Shown in pieces: positions 8,463 to 17,770 of a DNA stretch of 64,000 nucleotides. The position numbers and the translations under genes are program-made. How positions within the stretch are numbered: the stretch's first letter is position 1; each line of letters starts with the position of its first letter. Source of the stretch: Bradyrhizobium sp. Rc3b (GTDB lineage: Bacteria; Pseudomonadota; Alphaproteobacteria; Rhizobiales; Xanthobacteraceae); the NCBI RefSeq assembly GCF_900114915.1, contig NZ_FOUS01000014.1, forward strand, positions 1 to 64,000. Reading direction: 5' to 3'. The notes under the pieces were generated by a model. It saw only the letters and a program-made list of their open reading frames with translations. It ran no database searches and was not told the DNA's origin.

Positions 8463-10088
8463 TCACTTCGCCGGCGGCGCGATGTAGACGTTCCAACTCA
8501 TCGCCGGGCCGGCCTTGCCGTGGGTGAAGCGGCGCGTGGTCATCATCACGCGCTCGGCGTTCGGCGCCACCTCCGAAACCCACTTCTCGAACTTGGGCAG
8601 TCGTTCGTCGGTCGGATCGACTACGCCGATGAAGCCGTATCTCTTGACGTCGTCGAGCGAGGTCAGCCCCGACGCCCACGCCTCGTTCGGCGTGAACGGG
8701 CTGGGGTGATCGGGGCTGTAGAACACCATCGGCTGGATCGTTTCCATCGTCCCCGCAACGACCGCCCAGCGCGAGGCGAAGCGCGCGTGCCAGGCCTGGG
8801 TCAGCTCGCGTGCGAGCTCCGAGCGCGCGCCATAGGTCGCCGTGTTGCCGGCATTGGCCGTCATCTCGCGCGCGGCGATCCAGGGCGAGGCGGCGAGCGT
8901 GGCAACGCTGAGCACGAGCCAGATCGCGGCGATGTTGAACAGGCTCGCGCCCTGCACCCGCAGCGCCGGAATCGCGACCAGCGCGAGCGGCACCAGGAAG
9001 AACAGCGAGATGCCCCAATCGGTCTTCAGGTAGACGCCGAAGACCAGCGCGCCGAGCGGCGGGCCGAATGCGACGATGATCTGGATCATCCACACGTTCA
9101 GCGCCTGCGAGACATTGACGCCCGGATTGGCGCCGCGCGCCCAGGCGCGCGTGACGATGCGCAGAGGTGCTCGCACGAGCAACGTCATCCACGGCGGCAC
9201 CAGCGCCATCGCGAGCCCGGCCAGCGCCACCGGCAATGCCAGCAGTCCGAGATTATGCAGCATGTAGCCGGTGACGAGCTGATGCACCTGGCCGCTGTCC
9301 GCGAGGCTGTAGGTGTCGCCGGCATAGGTCAGCGGCACGAAATGCGCCTCGGCCAGCCAGACCACGTGCGGGATCATCGCCACGACCATCGTCGCGATCG
9401 CGACCCACGGCGCCGGCGAACCCAAAAATCTCATCCGCTCCGGATGGATCAGCGCGGCAAGCCCGATGGCGCCGATCATGGTCAGCACCCAATATTTGGT
9501 CATCAGCGCCAGCGCGCCGGCAAGGCCGAGCAGGACGCCGGACTGCCAGCTCCGCTTCTCGAATGCATTGAGATAGGCGAGCACCAGCAGCGGCAGGGTG
9601 ACGAGCTGAAGCAGATCCGGGTTGTATTTGAAACCCTTGAAATTGAAGATCGGGTAGAGCGCGACCATCACCACGACCAGGAACGCGCGCCGCGCATCCA
9701 CCACGCGCAAGGCAACCAGCCAGCAGATCACCATGCCGGCGCTGACCGTCGCCATCGCCAGCGCATAGGTCGCCCAGTCCGCCGCCGGGAACAGCTTGAA
9801 CCAGAGCCCGGCGACCCAGCCCGACAGCGGCGGGTGCTTGCCATAGCCCCACAGGAATTTCTGGCCCCAGCCATAGGCTTCTGCGACGTCCATGTGAACG
9901 TCCTGCGCTGCCTTCAGATTGATCAGGATGAAGGTCCAGAGCACCGCATGCAGGATGGCGAGCTGGATCACCAGCCACAATCTCGCCTCGGGGCGGACCG
10001 CGCAGGCAACCAGCCAGGCCCGGAAGCGGGCAAAGCTCGGGCGGGCCTTCGTGCGCACTCCAGGGGTGGGAAGAGACGTGGTCGACAT
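8463..10088 (-). CDS. GT39-type membrane glycosyltransferase
   Basis: A 541-residue polytopic membrane protein with about ten hydrophobic segments. The first loop after TM1 carries DVAEAYGWGQ and GYGKHPPLSGW, the acidic/HPP pattern of the ArnT/PMT (GT39) superfamily, which transfers sugars from polyprenyl-phosphate donors to lipids or proteins on the periplasmic side. A soluble C-terminal region of ~120 residues follows the last TM. The acceptor is unknown. It is transcribed divergently from lepA and ends next to a palindromic repeat. Confidence 0.8.
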   Translation of the reverse strand: MSTTSLPTPGVRTKARPSFARFRAWLVACAVRPEARLWLVIQLAILHAVLWTFILINLKAAQDVHMDVAEAYGWGQKFLWGYGKHPPLSGWVAGLWFKLFPAADWATYALAMATVSAGMVICWLVALRVVDARRAFLVVVMVALYPIFNFKGFKYNPDLLQLVTLPLLVLAYLNAFEKRSWQSGVLLGLAGALALMTKYWVLTMIGAIGLAALIHPERMRFLGSPAPWVAIATMVVAMIPHVVWLAEAHFVPLTYAGDTYSLADSGQVHQLVTGYMLHNLGLLALPVALAGLAMALVPPWMTLLVRAPLRIVTRAWARGANPGVNVSQALNVWMIQIIVAFGPPLGALVFGVYLKTDWGISLFFLVPLALVAIPALRVQGASLFNIAAIWLVLSVATLAASPWIAAREMTANAGNTATYGARSELARELTQAWHARFASRWAVVAGTMETIQPMVFYSPDHPSPFTPNEAWASGLTSLDDVKRYGFIGVVDPTDERLPKFEKWVSEVAPNAERVMMTTRRFTHGKAGPAMSWNVYIAPPAK

Positions 10089-10202
10089 GGGCGCTTGCCT
10101 AGCGCGTTTTGGCCCATCGTGGAATCAGCTTGGCGTGAAGAAAGGCCCTGAAATTACAGCAATATGGTTGCCGCACGGGGATGTGAGTGGTATCCCGCGC
10201 CC

Positions 10203-12014
<1,812 letters not shown>

Positions 12015-12325
12015 GGCGGGTTCGGGCCATTCCGGCCTCGGAGAATCGGGTTCGGCCCGGACCACTCGGGGCCCGACAAACAAAAACGCGAAAACAACCC
12101 CATGCACAGTAACCGCTCCCTTGGCGGCACTGCGATTTTTCGATTTTACGAAATCGATTTGCTCCGTCGGGCAAAACGGGGGTAGAATGTCATCGTCGCG
12201 CCGCCCGTGATCGCAGGGCCCTGGCGGCCACCGTCAGCGGCGGCGGGATTGGCGGCACCTTTAATGCGGCGGCAAGGCCCGCTATATTGCCAAGTAGGTT
12301 CAGCTGCCCTCACCGGAAACCTGTC
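12015..12325. other. Intergenic region between lepA and the RHH gene
   Basis: About 310 bases. It holds GC-rich complementary segments just after lepA (12018-12080) and a small AT-rich inverted repeat, CGATTT-TA-CGAAATCG (about 12139-12155). There is no T-run after the GC-rich part, so I do not call a terminator. No gene is supported. Confidence 0.35.
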
Positions 12326-12568
12326 ATGGCCGACATCACGGTACATCTCGACGATGAACTTTACGACAAGGCTTCGCGCGTTGCTCGGCTGAACAATGTA
12401 AGCGTGAAAGAACTCGTCGAGGAGGTCATGCGCCGCCATCTGGACTACGTCGAGGTGGTGCAGGATTTCTCGAAAATGCCGCCGCTCTCGCTCGAGAATT
12501 ATGAGCTCCATCGCGACGCCGACGAAAGCGATGAGGACTACGCATTCAGGCGCTCACTTTTCCAGTGA
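12326..12568 (+). CDS. Ribbon-helix-helix (CopG-like) protein, candidate antitoxin
   Basis: An 80-residue protein. Residues 1-40 (ITVHLDDELYDKASRVA, then NNVSVKELVEEVMRR) have the strand-helix-helix pattern of RHH DNA-binding domains. The acidic, flexible C-terminal half (ELHRDADESDEDYAFRR) is what a toxin-neutralising tail looks like. The ATG at 12326 removes an unrelated 13-residue extension. Its stop lies seven bases before the next gene, and the GAGG ribosome site of that gene overlaps this stop. The role as antitoxin is inferred from its partner. Confidence 0.75.
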   Translation: MADITVHLDDELYDKASRVARLNNVSVKELVEEVMRRHLDYVEVVQDFSKMPPLSLENYELHRDADESDEDYAFRRSLFQ

Positions 12569-12575
12569 GGCCTGA

Positions 12576-13046
12576 ATGGCCCCGCCCTTCCGACGCGGCG
12601 ACATGGTCTGGAGTTACTTTCCGTTCGCCGAGACTCCCGACATTCCCGCACGGACGCGGCACGCGGCGATCATCATCGGCGCGTTTTCTGCAATCGACGC
12701 CTCCAAGATGCTGGGACACCAGGCGCCGGCGTACGGCGCCGCGGTTGCAGTTTACACCTCGTCTCAAGTCAGGAAGTTCGGCGACAGTCTGCCGATCGGG
12801 ATCATCCAGGTCCCATTGGACAGGGCGCGTCAGAACAAGAACAGCTCCGCATTCTTCATCGATACGCGCGTCCGCGCGTATCTTCCGATCCACAAGGGCT
12901 ACTTTCCCGATCTGGATACGCCGGATCATGGCCTGATCGCGTCAATCGATCCGGGATTGTTCAGACGCGTCATGGAGGAGTTTGCGCGAGTGAATGAGCG
13001 GGCGCGCGAGCAAATCGTGACTGTGGGCCCGCTCCGGCCGCGCTGA
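12576..13046 (+). CDS. PemK/MazF-like protein, candidate toxin
   Basis: A 156-residue protein. The start RRGDMVWSYFPFAE followed by RTRHAAIII resembles the N-terminal beta-barrel of PemK/MazF endoribonucleases (RGDIV..., then R-P-x-V-I). The Tyr/Thr-Ser-Gln in VYTSSQVRKFG could match the substrate-binding loop. It is longer than typical MazF (~110 residues), and the usual RP after the first strand is RH here, so an atypical member. The RHH gene immediately upstream supports a type II toxin-antitoxin reading. Toxicity is not shown. Confidence 0.65.
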   Translation: MAPPFRRGDMVWSYFPFAETPDIPARTRHAAIIIGAFSAIDASKMLGHQAPAYGAAVAVYTSSQVRKFGDSLPIGIIQVPLDRARQNKNSSAFFIDTRVRAYLPIHKGYFPDLDTPDHGLIASIDPGLFRRVMEEFARVNERAREQIVTVGPLRPR

Positions 13047-13131
13047 TCGCGAATGACTAAGGTCATATGCTGGTCGTTCTGGGACGCGCTATTTGTGCGA
13101 TCCTGGAAGGACAGTCGCTAATCACCACACC

Positions 13132-13266
13132 AAATAGACCGCCATGCCGCCGCGGCCGGCTGCATGGCGACGGAAGCGCGCTCAACACCCAGCCTTGCCC
13201 TCCGCCCTCCGATAGGCCACCATCCCCGCGCGCATCACCAACAAAACCAACAGCGCGAGGAAACGC
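13132..13266 (+). promoter_or_regulatory. Leader with AATAGACCRCCAT-type elements upstream of the MFS gene
   Basis: Two copies of a short element occur: AAATAGACCGCCATG (13132-13146) and ATAGGCCACCATCC (13211-13224). The second lies 56 bases before the ATG and is followed by GCGAGGAAACGC directly ahead of the start. The same element with nearly the same spacing precedes the acyl-CoA-dehydrogenase fragment at 17228 and the intact gene at 20332. It may be a shared promoter or operator; function is inferred only from conservation. Confidence 0.5.
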
Positions 13267-14487
13267 ATGAGCAAGCCGTCACGCTTCGACTATGGCTGGG
13301 TCGTTGTCGCCGCGGGTGCGCTGATGACTTGTGTCGGGTTCGGCACGATGCTGTCGCTGGCGGTGTTTTTGCAGCCGATATCGGAAGCGATGGGCTGGTC
13401 GCGCGCCGGCGTCTCAGCGGCGGCGACGCTGGATTTCCTCTGCATGGGATTTGCCGCGTTCCTGTGGGGTACGCTGTCGGACCGTTTTGGCACGCGTATC
13501 GTGGTGCTCGCGGGAAGCGTTCTGCTGGGGCTTGGTCTCGTGACCGCAAGCCAGGCGACAAGCCTGTGGCAATTCCAGCTTTGCTTCGGCGTGCTGATCG
13601 GCATTGCGGCCGGCAGCTTCTACGCACCGATGATGGCGCTCGCGAGCGCGTGGATCGAGACCAACCGCAGCCTTGCGGTGGCGCTGGTCTCCGCCGGCAT
13701 GGGCGTGTCGCCGGTGACCATCGCGCCGACCGCGAGCTGGCTGATCACCACCTATGACTGGCGCACCGCGATGCTGGTGATCGGCATCGCTGCGTGGGCG
13801 CTGCTGATCCCCGCCTGCTTCCTGGTGCGCCCGGCGCCGGTGGCGGCGGGCGCCGCCGGTGCAGACTCGGCGCCGGAGGTCGAGCTGACCGCGGCGCAGG
13901 CGCTGCGCACGCCGCAATTCATCGCGCTCGCCGCGGCACATTTCGCCTGCTGCGCAGCGCATTCCGGCCCGATCTTCCACATGGTGTCCTATGCGATGGT
14001 CTGCGGCATCGCTCCGCTCACGGCGGTGACGGTCTACAGCGTCGCCGGCGTCTCAGGCCTCGGCGGCCGCCTGCTGCTGGGCGCCCTCGCCGATCGCATC
14101 GGCGCAAAGCCCGTGCTGGTCGGCGGCCTCCTTGTGCAGGCGATGTGCATCGCGACCTATCTTGCGGTCGCTCAGCTCGGCGAATTCTACGCGCTCTCGG
14201 TGGTGTTCGGCCTCGCCTATGGCGGGGTGATGCCGCTCTATGCGGTGCTGGTCCGCGAATTCTTCGGCGCGCGCATCATGGGCACCGTGTTCGGCGCAGT
14301 GTCGGCCTTCGCCAGCCTCGGCATGGCGCTCGGGCCGTGGGCCGGCGGACTCGTGTTCGACAATTTCCAGCGCTACACATGGCTGCACGTCGGCTCCTTC
14401 GCGATCGGCCTCGCCGCCGTCGCGGTAGCGCTGAGCTTCCCGACGAAACGCAGACCATTGCTCGACCTGGGCCGCGCTGCGGCGTGA
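13267..14487 (+). CDS. MFS transporter
   Basis: A 406-residue, 12-TM major facilitator. The loop 2-3 motif appears as WGTLSDRFGTR (about residues 68-78) and the second-half counterpart as GALADRIGAKP. The organisation, with two six-helix halves and a short central loop around residue 195-215, resembles the monocarboxylate/oxalate-formate branch of MFS. The substrate cannot be predicted. The ATG has GAGGAAACGC upstream and shares its leader element with the acyl-CoA-dehydrogenase gene at 20332. Confidence 0.87.
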   Translation: MSKPSRFDYGWVVVAAGALMTCVGFGTMLSLAVFLQPISEAMGWSRAGVSAAATLDFLCMGFAAFLWGTLSDRFGTRIVVLAGSVLLGLGLVTASQATSLWQFQLCFGVLIGIAAGSFYAPMMALASAWIETNRSLAVALVSAGMGVSPVTIAPTASWLITTYDWRTAMLVIGIAAWALLIPACFLVRPAPVAAGAAGADSAPEVELTAAQALRTPQFIALAAAHFACCAAHSGPIFHMVSYAMVCGIAPLTAVTVYSVAGVSGLGGRLLLGALADRIGAKPVLVGGLLVQAMCIATYLAVAQLGEFYALSVVFGLAYGGVMPLYAVLVREFFGARIMGTVFGAVSAFASLGMALGPWAGGLVFDNFQRYTWLHVGSFAIGLAAVAVALSFPTKRRPLLDLGRAAA

Positions 14488-14524
14488 GGAGGCAACGCGC
14501 AACGGCCAACCGTTGATCACGCGC

Positions 14525-15190
14525 TCACCACGTGATCAACGGCGAACGATGCAGCCAGGTGTCGACCTGCATTTGGTCCAGCACGAATGCCGCAACATCT
14601 TCTCGCGAGATGGCTCCGCCATTGAAGCCGCCGAGATCCGTGAGCGCCCGGATCGCGCCGCGGCCGGACTTGTCGTTCAGGACGGCGGGGCGAACGAGAA
14701 TCCAGTCGAGCCCGCTGTTTCTGACGATCGCTTCCTGCCGGTTCTTGTCGGCATAAACCTTGCGCAGAAGCAGCGGGAAAATCACGCGGTCAAAGACGAA
14801 GCCGCCATGGCCGGCACTGTCTCCCGCGCCGATCCCTGTGATGCAGACCAGCCGGAAGACTTGCTCGGCCTTCATCGCGTTCACGAGCGCGCGCGTCGCC
14901 GTCGAGAGCAGCGTCACTTCGCGGAATAGGCTCGCTGGGGTACCGAGCGCGTTGACGACGACGTCCTGGCCAGAGACGGCCTCACGCAATGCTTTCTCGT
15001 CGCGAGCGTCTCCAACGACGACTCTTGCGCCGCTCGGCTCGCCCGCCTTCCCGGGTGACCGCACGAGCGCGGTCACTTGATGTCCTCGCGCCAGAGCCTG
15101 GCTGACGATCCGACGCCCGGTAGGGCCGGTTGCTCCAAGAACCAGCACCTTCAATGGGGCCTTTGCATTATCATCCGCAGAACTGATCAT
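14525..15190 (-). CDS. NAD(P)-binding NmrA/SDR-like protein
   Basis: A 221-residue Rossmann protein. The nucleotide motif GATGPTGRRI (about residues 19-28) is followed by ALVRSPGKA, VVVGDARDE, and ILVRPAVLNDKSG. These patterns match atypical SDRs of the NAD(P)H-binding/flavin-reductase-like group. No catalytic Tyr-x3-Lys is evident, so it may be a redox sensor or a reductase of unknown substrate. It lies 41 bases downstream of the NmrA-like gene on the same strand and is likely co-transcribed with it. Confidence 0.8.
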   Translation of the reverse strand: MISSADDNAKAPLKVLVLGATGPTGRRIVSQALARGHQVTALVRSPGKAGEPSGARVVVGDARDEKALREAVSGQDVVVNALGTPASLFREVTLLSTATRALVNAMKAEQVFRLVCITGIGAGDSAGHGGFVFDRVIFPLLLRKVYADKNRQEAIVRNSGLDWILVRPAVLNDKSGRGAIRALTDLGGFNGGAISREDVAAFVLDQMQVDTWLHRSPLITW

Positions 15191-15231
15191 GATGGAATTC
15201 CTTGTCGTCGTGGTTGGAGCGCGCTCGTGCC

Positions 15232-16101
15232 TCAGGCCGAGGCCACGATCCCGGACACGAAGTCGCGATAGGAGCGCAAGGGGCGGCCCAGAAGCGCCGT
15301 CAAGCGTTCGACGTCGCCCGCGTCGGGGATCATTCCATCGGTGAGGAAGCGTTCGCTCATCAGCCGCATGTCGAACGCCATCCAGCCCGGCATGAACTGC
15401 CTGAGATTCTTCTCGAAGCTGGCAGTATCGTCGCCGCCATAGGCGATCGCGCGCCCCAGCACGTCCGACCAGATGCCGGCGACATCCGCGCCGGTCAGCG
15501 TGTGGGGGCCGACGAGATTGATGCGGTCCAGCGGCAGCGGTCCTGCGGCCTGCTCGCGGTGAACCAGCTCGAGGGCTGCGATCTCGCCGATGTCGCGCAC
15601 GTCGATCATGGCGAGGCCTTTGCTGCCGATCGGCATCGGGTAGACGCCGTATCCGGTCACCACGTCCTTGATCGTGAGTTCGTTCTGCATGAAGTAGGCT
15701 GGGCGCAGGATGGTGGCATTGAAGCCCATCTGCTCGATCATCCGCTCGACGCCGAACTTGCCCGCGAAGTGTGGCACGTTCACGTAGAGGTCGCTGTGGA
15801 TCACCGAGAGATAGACGACCCGTTCAACGCCGGCCTCGCGGGCCAGGTTAAGCGTGATCAGCGCCTGCGTGAATTCATCCGGCACGACTGCGTTGAGCAG
15901 AAATAAGGTGGAGACACCTGCGAGAGCGTCGCGAAGCGCATCGACGTCGAGCAGATCGCCTTGCGCGACCGTGACGCCTGCTGGGAAGCTGGCTTTCGCG
16001 GGATCGCGGACGAGCGCGCGCACGTCGGCACCGCGCTTGACGAGCTGTTCGACGACCTGGCGGCCGACAGCGCCTGTGGCGCCGGTAACGAGGATGGTCA
16101 T
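15232..16101 (-). CDS. NmrA-family NAD(P)-binding protein
   Basis: A 289-residue atypical SDR. It begins MTILVTGATGAVGRQVV with the dinucleotide motif, then RALVRDP, VAQGDLLD, and a C-terminal part (ILRPAYFMQN, DVRDIGEIAA, GPHTLTGADVA) seen in NmrA/HSCARG-type quinone or NADP-sensing proteins. The ATG at 16099-16101 has GGAG eight bases upstream and is preferred over an in-frame GTG nine bases earlier. It is divergent from a LysR gene, which probably regulates it through the shared 100-base spacer. Confidence 0.85.
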   Translation of the reverse strand: MTILVTGATGAVGRQVVEQLVKRGADVRALVRDPAKASFPAGVTVAQGDLLDVDALRDALAGVSTLFLLNAVVPDEFTQALITLNLAREAGVERVVYLSVIHSDLYVNVPHFAGKFGVERMIEQMGFNATILRPAYFMQNELTIKDVVTGYGVYPMPIGSKGLAMIDVRDIGEIAALELVHREQAAGPLPLDRINLVGPHTLTGADVAGIWSDVLGRAIAYGGDDTASFEKNLRQFMPGWMAFDMRLMSERFLTDGMIPDAGDVERLTALLGRPLRSYRDFVSGIVASA

Positions 16102-16147
16102 GGGGATCACTCCGGTTTGGGGTTGGAAGACACCCGGAAACTAGCGA

Positions 16148-16180
16148 TCCAAATTCGAACCAATAGATGGTATATTTGGA
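16148..16180. promoter_or_regulatory. Inverted repeat in LysR/NmrA divergent promoter
   Basis: TCCAAAT (16148-16154) and ATTTGGA (16174-16180) form a perfect seven-base inverted repeat with a 19-base spacer, in an otherwise AT-rich stretch between two divergent genes. The placement is what a LysR-type operator would show; binding is inferred. Confidence 0.55.
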
Positions 16181-16204
16181 CAGACTGTCTTACTGGTGGA
16201 ACGA

Positions 16205-17098
16205 ATGGACCTGCTCGGACTTGCCGATTTCAACCTCGTGGCCCGGCACGGAGGGTTCGGACGGGCCGCCCGGGCTGCCGGGCGCCCAAAAGCAACGCTT
16301 TCCCGCCGGGTGGCGGAACTGGAGAGCAGCCTCGATCTGCGCCTTTTCGAGCGCGGAGCACGCTTGCTGAAGCTCACCGAGGAAGGCCGGGCGCTGTTCG
16401 AGCGGACGACGGCATTGCTCGCCGAGCTTGACGAGACGGCAACCGCGATCGCTTCAGGTGGAGACAAGCCGCGGGGCAGTTTGCGGATCAGCGCGCCATT
16501 GCTCATCTCGCAAACCGCCATGGGCAAGCTCGCCGCCGGGTTCGCGCTCAGATATCCGGAGGTCCGGCTCGAGATCACGACGGAAGACCGGGCCGTCGAC
16601 ATGGTGGAGGAAGGTTATGACCTCGTGATCCGGGTCAATCCGAATCCGGATGAGAACCTCGTCGGACGAGTTTTCCTGCGCGATCGGCTGGTGGTCGTCG
16701 CAAGCCCGAAACTTGCTCTACCCGCGGGCGATATCACTGTTCCCGTGGTGGTGCGCGGGGCGAGCGACCAGACCGCGATCTGGGAGATGACGGCACCGGC
16801 TGGACCACCGCGAATTAAAGTTGATCCGGTTCTTCGCTTGTCGTCGCTTGTCATGGTTCGCGATGCAGTGCGGGCAGGTGTGGGCGCCGGTCGATTGCCT
16901 GTGTCGCTCGTGAGTCACGATCTCGCGGCCGGCACGCTGGTGCATTGGGGCGACGTCGATGGACCGGAGATCGCCTTATGGGCACTCTACCCATCGCGAC
17001 GACTGCTGAGCGCTCGTGTATCCGCCTTCCTCGATTATCTCAAAGATGCCTTTCCCACGGGAACGCCGGACGAACTGGCCGCCTATGTCGATGGATGA
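16205..17098 (+). CDS. LysR-family transcriptional regulator
   Basis: A 297-residue LTTR. The N-terminal winged HTH (residues 1-60) contains FNLVARHGGFGRAARAAG and LSRRVAELESSLDLRLFER. The C-terminal periplasmic-binding-like effector domain runs from about 90 to 295 (GSLRISAPLLISQTAMGKL, DLVIRVNP), the pattern of the CrgA/DsdC-like subgroup that often controls a divergent oxidoreductase gene. The ATG at 16205 is preferred to a GTG nine bases earlier because GGTGGA precedes it. The likely target is the divergent NmrA-like pair. Confidence 0.92.
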   Translation: MDLLGLADFNLVARHGGFGRAARAAGRPKATLSRRVAELESSLDLRLFERGARLLKLTEEGRALFERTTALLAELDETATAIASGGDKPRGSLRISAPLLISQTAMGKLAAGFALRYPEVRLEITTEDRAVDMVEEGYDLVIRVNPNPDENLVGRVFLRDRLVVVASPKLALPAGDITVPVVVRGASDQTAIWEMTAPAGPPRIKVDPVLRLSSLVMVRDAVRAGVGAGRLPVSLVSHDLAAGTLVHWGDVDGPEIALWALYPSRRLLSARVSAFLDYLKDAFPTGTPDELAAYVDG

Positions 17099-17155
17099 GA
17101 TTTGCAGGTTCTCTGAATGCGGCGGTTGAAGCGAAGTGAACCGCCGTTCCGAACC

Positions 17156-17227
17156 TTGATCCTCCCCGCCAAATAGACCACCATCGCGCATCTCACCGCT
17201 CACGGCAGAATGGGCGAGGAAACGCGC
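17156..17227 (+). promoter_or_regulatory. Duplicated leader of the acyl-CoA-dehydrogenase gene
   Basis: This stretch (TTGATCCTCCCCGCC, AAATAGACCACCATC, CACCGCTCACGRCAGAA, GGGCGAGGA) is nearly the same as 20261-20331 ahead of the intact dehydrogenase. The AATAGACC element is 55 bases from the ATG here. It was copied together with the 5' end of the gene. Confidence 0.7.
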
Positions 17228-17405
17228 ATGAACGCAACTCCCGGAGTTGGTCTCGTCGAACGTGCCCGGGCGCTGGCCCCGCTGATTGCGGGCGAAGCAG
17301 ATGAGATCGAGCGGACGCGGCGGCTGACGCCGGCCGTCGTCGCCGCGCTGATCGAGAACGGCCTTTATCGTGCCCTGCTGCCGCAGAGCCTCGACGGTGC
17401 GGACG
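17228..17405 (+). pseudogene. Truncated 5' copy of an acyl-CoA-dehydrogenase-family gene
   Basis: About 59 codons (VGLVERARALAPLIAG, ADEIERTRRLTP, VVAALIENGLYRALLPQSL) match the start of the intact gene at 20332 almost base for base. Homology stops near 17400. The frame stays open to 17650, but that part is the antisense of a broken acetyltransferase gene and carries no dehydrogenase sequence. The real protein needs about 385 residues, so this is a remnant of a partial duplication. A chimeric 140-residue product is possible but unlikely to function. Confidence 0.8.
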
Positions 17406-17410
17406 ACGCT

Positions 17411-17635
17411 TCCTTCAAGGCTTGCCGTTCCAATGATGCGGCCGCCAATGGCGGCGACGAAGACTGTACGTTTGCCTATCAGCTGCCTGACGGCATCCGG
17501 ACTGAAGCTGCGCCCGACCCGTTCGATAATCTCGTCCGTGTAGTCCTTTGCGTTCGTCTCGCGCAGCGCATGCAAAATGACCTCGCTGATGCCATCGGCA
17601 TCGTCTTCGCGCGCGGGCCGGATCGTGCACTCCAT
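17411..17635 (-). pseudogene. Truncated GNAT acetyltransferase remnant
   Basis: On the minus strand, a reading frame starts with ATG at 17633-17635 as MECTIRPAREDDADGISEV and continues with IIERVGRSFSPDAVRQLI, VFVAAIGGRIIGTASLEGS. This is the N-terminal half of a GNAT N-acetyltransferase. It stops being GNAT-like where the duplicated dehydrogenase fragment begins, so the acetyl-CoA-binding motif A and the C-terminal half are missing. The 5' region including its own promoter seems intact. Confidence 0.7.
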
Positions 17636-17770
17636 GGATCGCTCAACTGAAGCCGCTGGAAAGATCGAAATCTCACGCCTGCGCCGCGTGACCGGCAATC
17701 GGCTTGCCGCGCAACCGAGCTCAATGCTACCATTGGTAGCATAATCGTCGCAAGCCGCCCGAGAGGACAG

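Noticed and set aside
8382..10151. A 589-codon plus-strand frame over the glycosyltransferase
   Set aside because: Antisense to a clear membrane protein; the composition is biased and no ribosome site is seen.
13067..13270. A 67-codon frame ahead of the MFS gene
   Set aside because: It overlaps the conserved leader elements and has Pro/Arg-rich shadow-like composition.
17228..17650. The 140-codon chimeric frame as a real gene
   Set aside because: Its second half is antisense acetyltransferase sequence, so it is better read as a duplication remnant.
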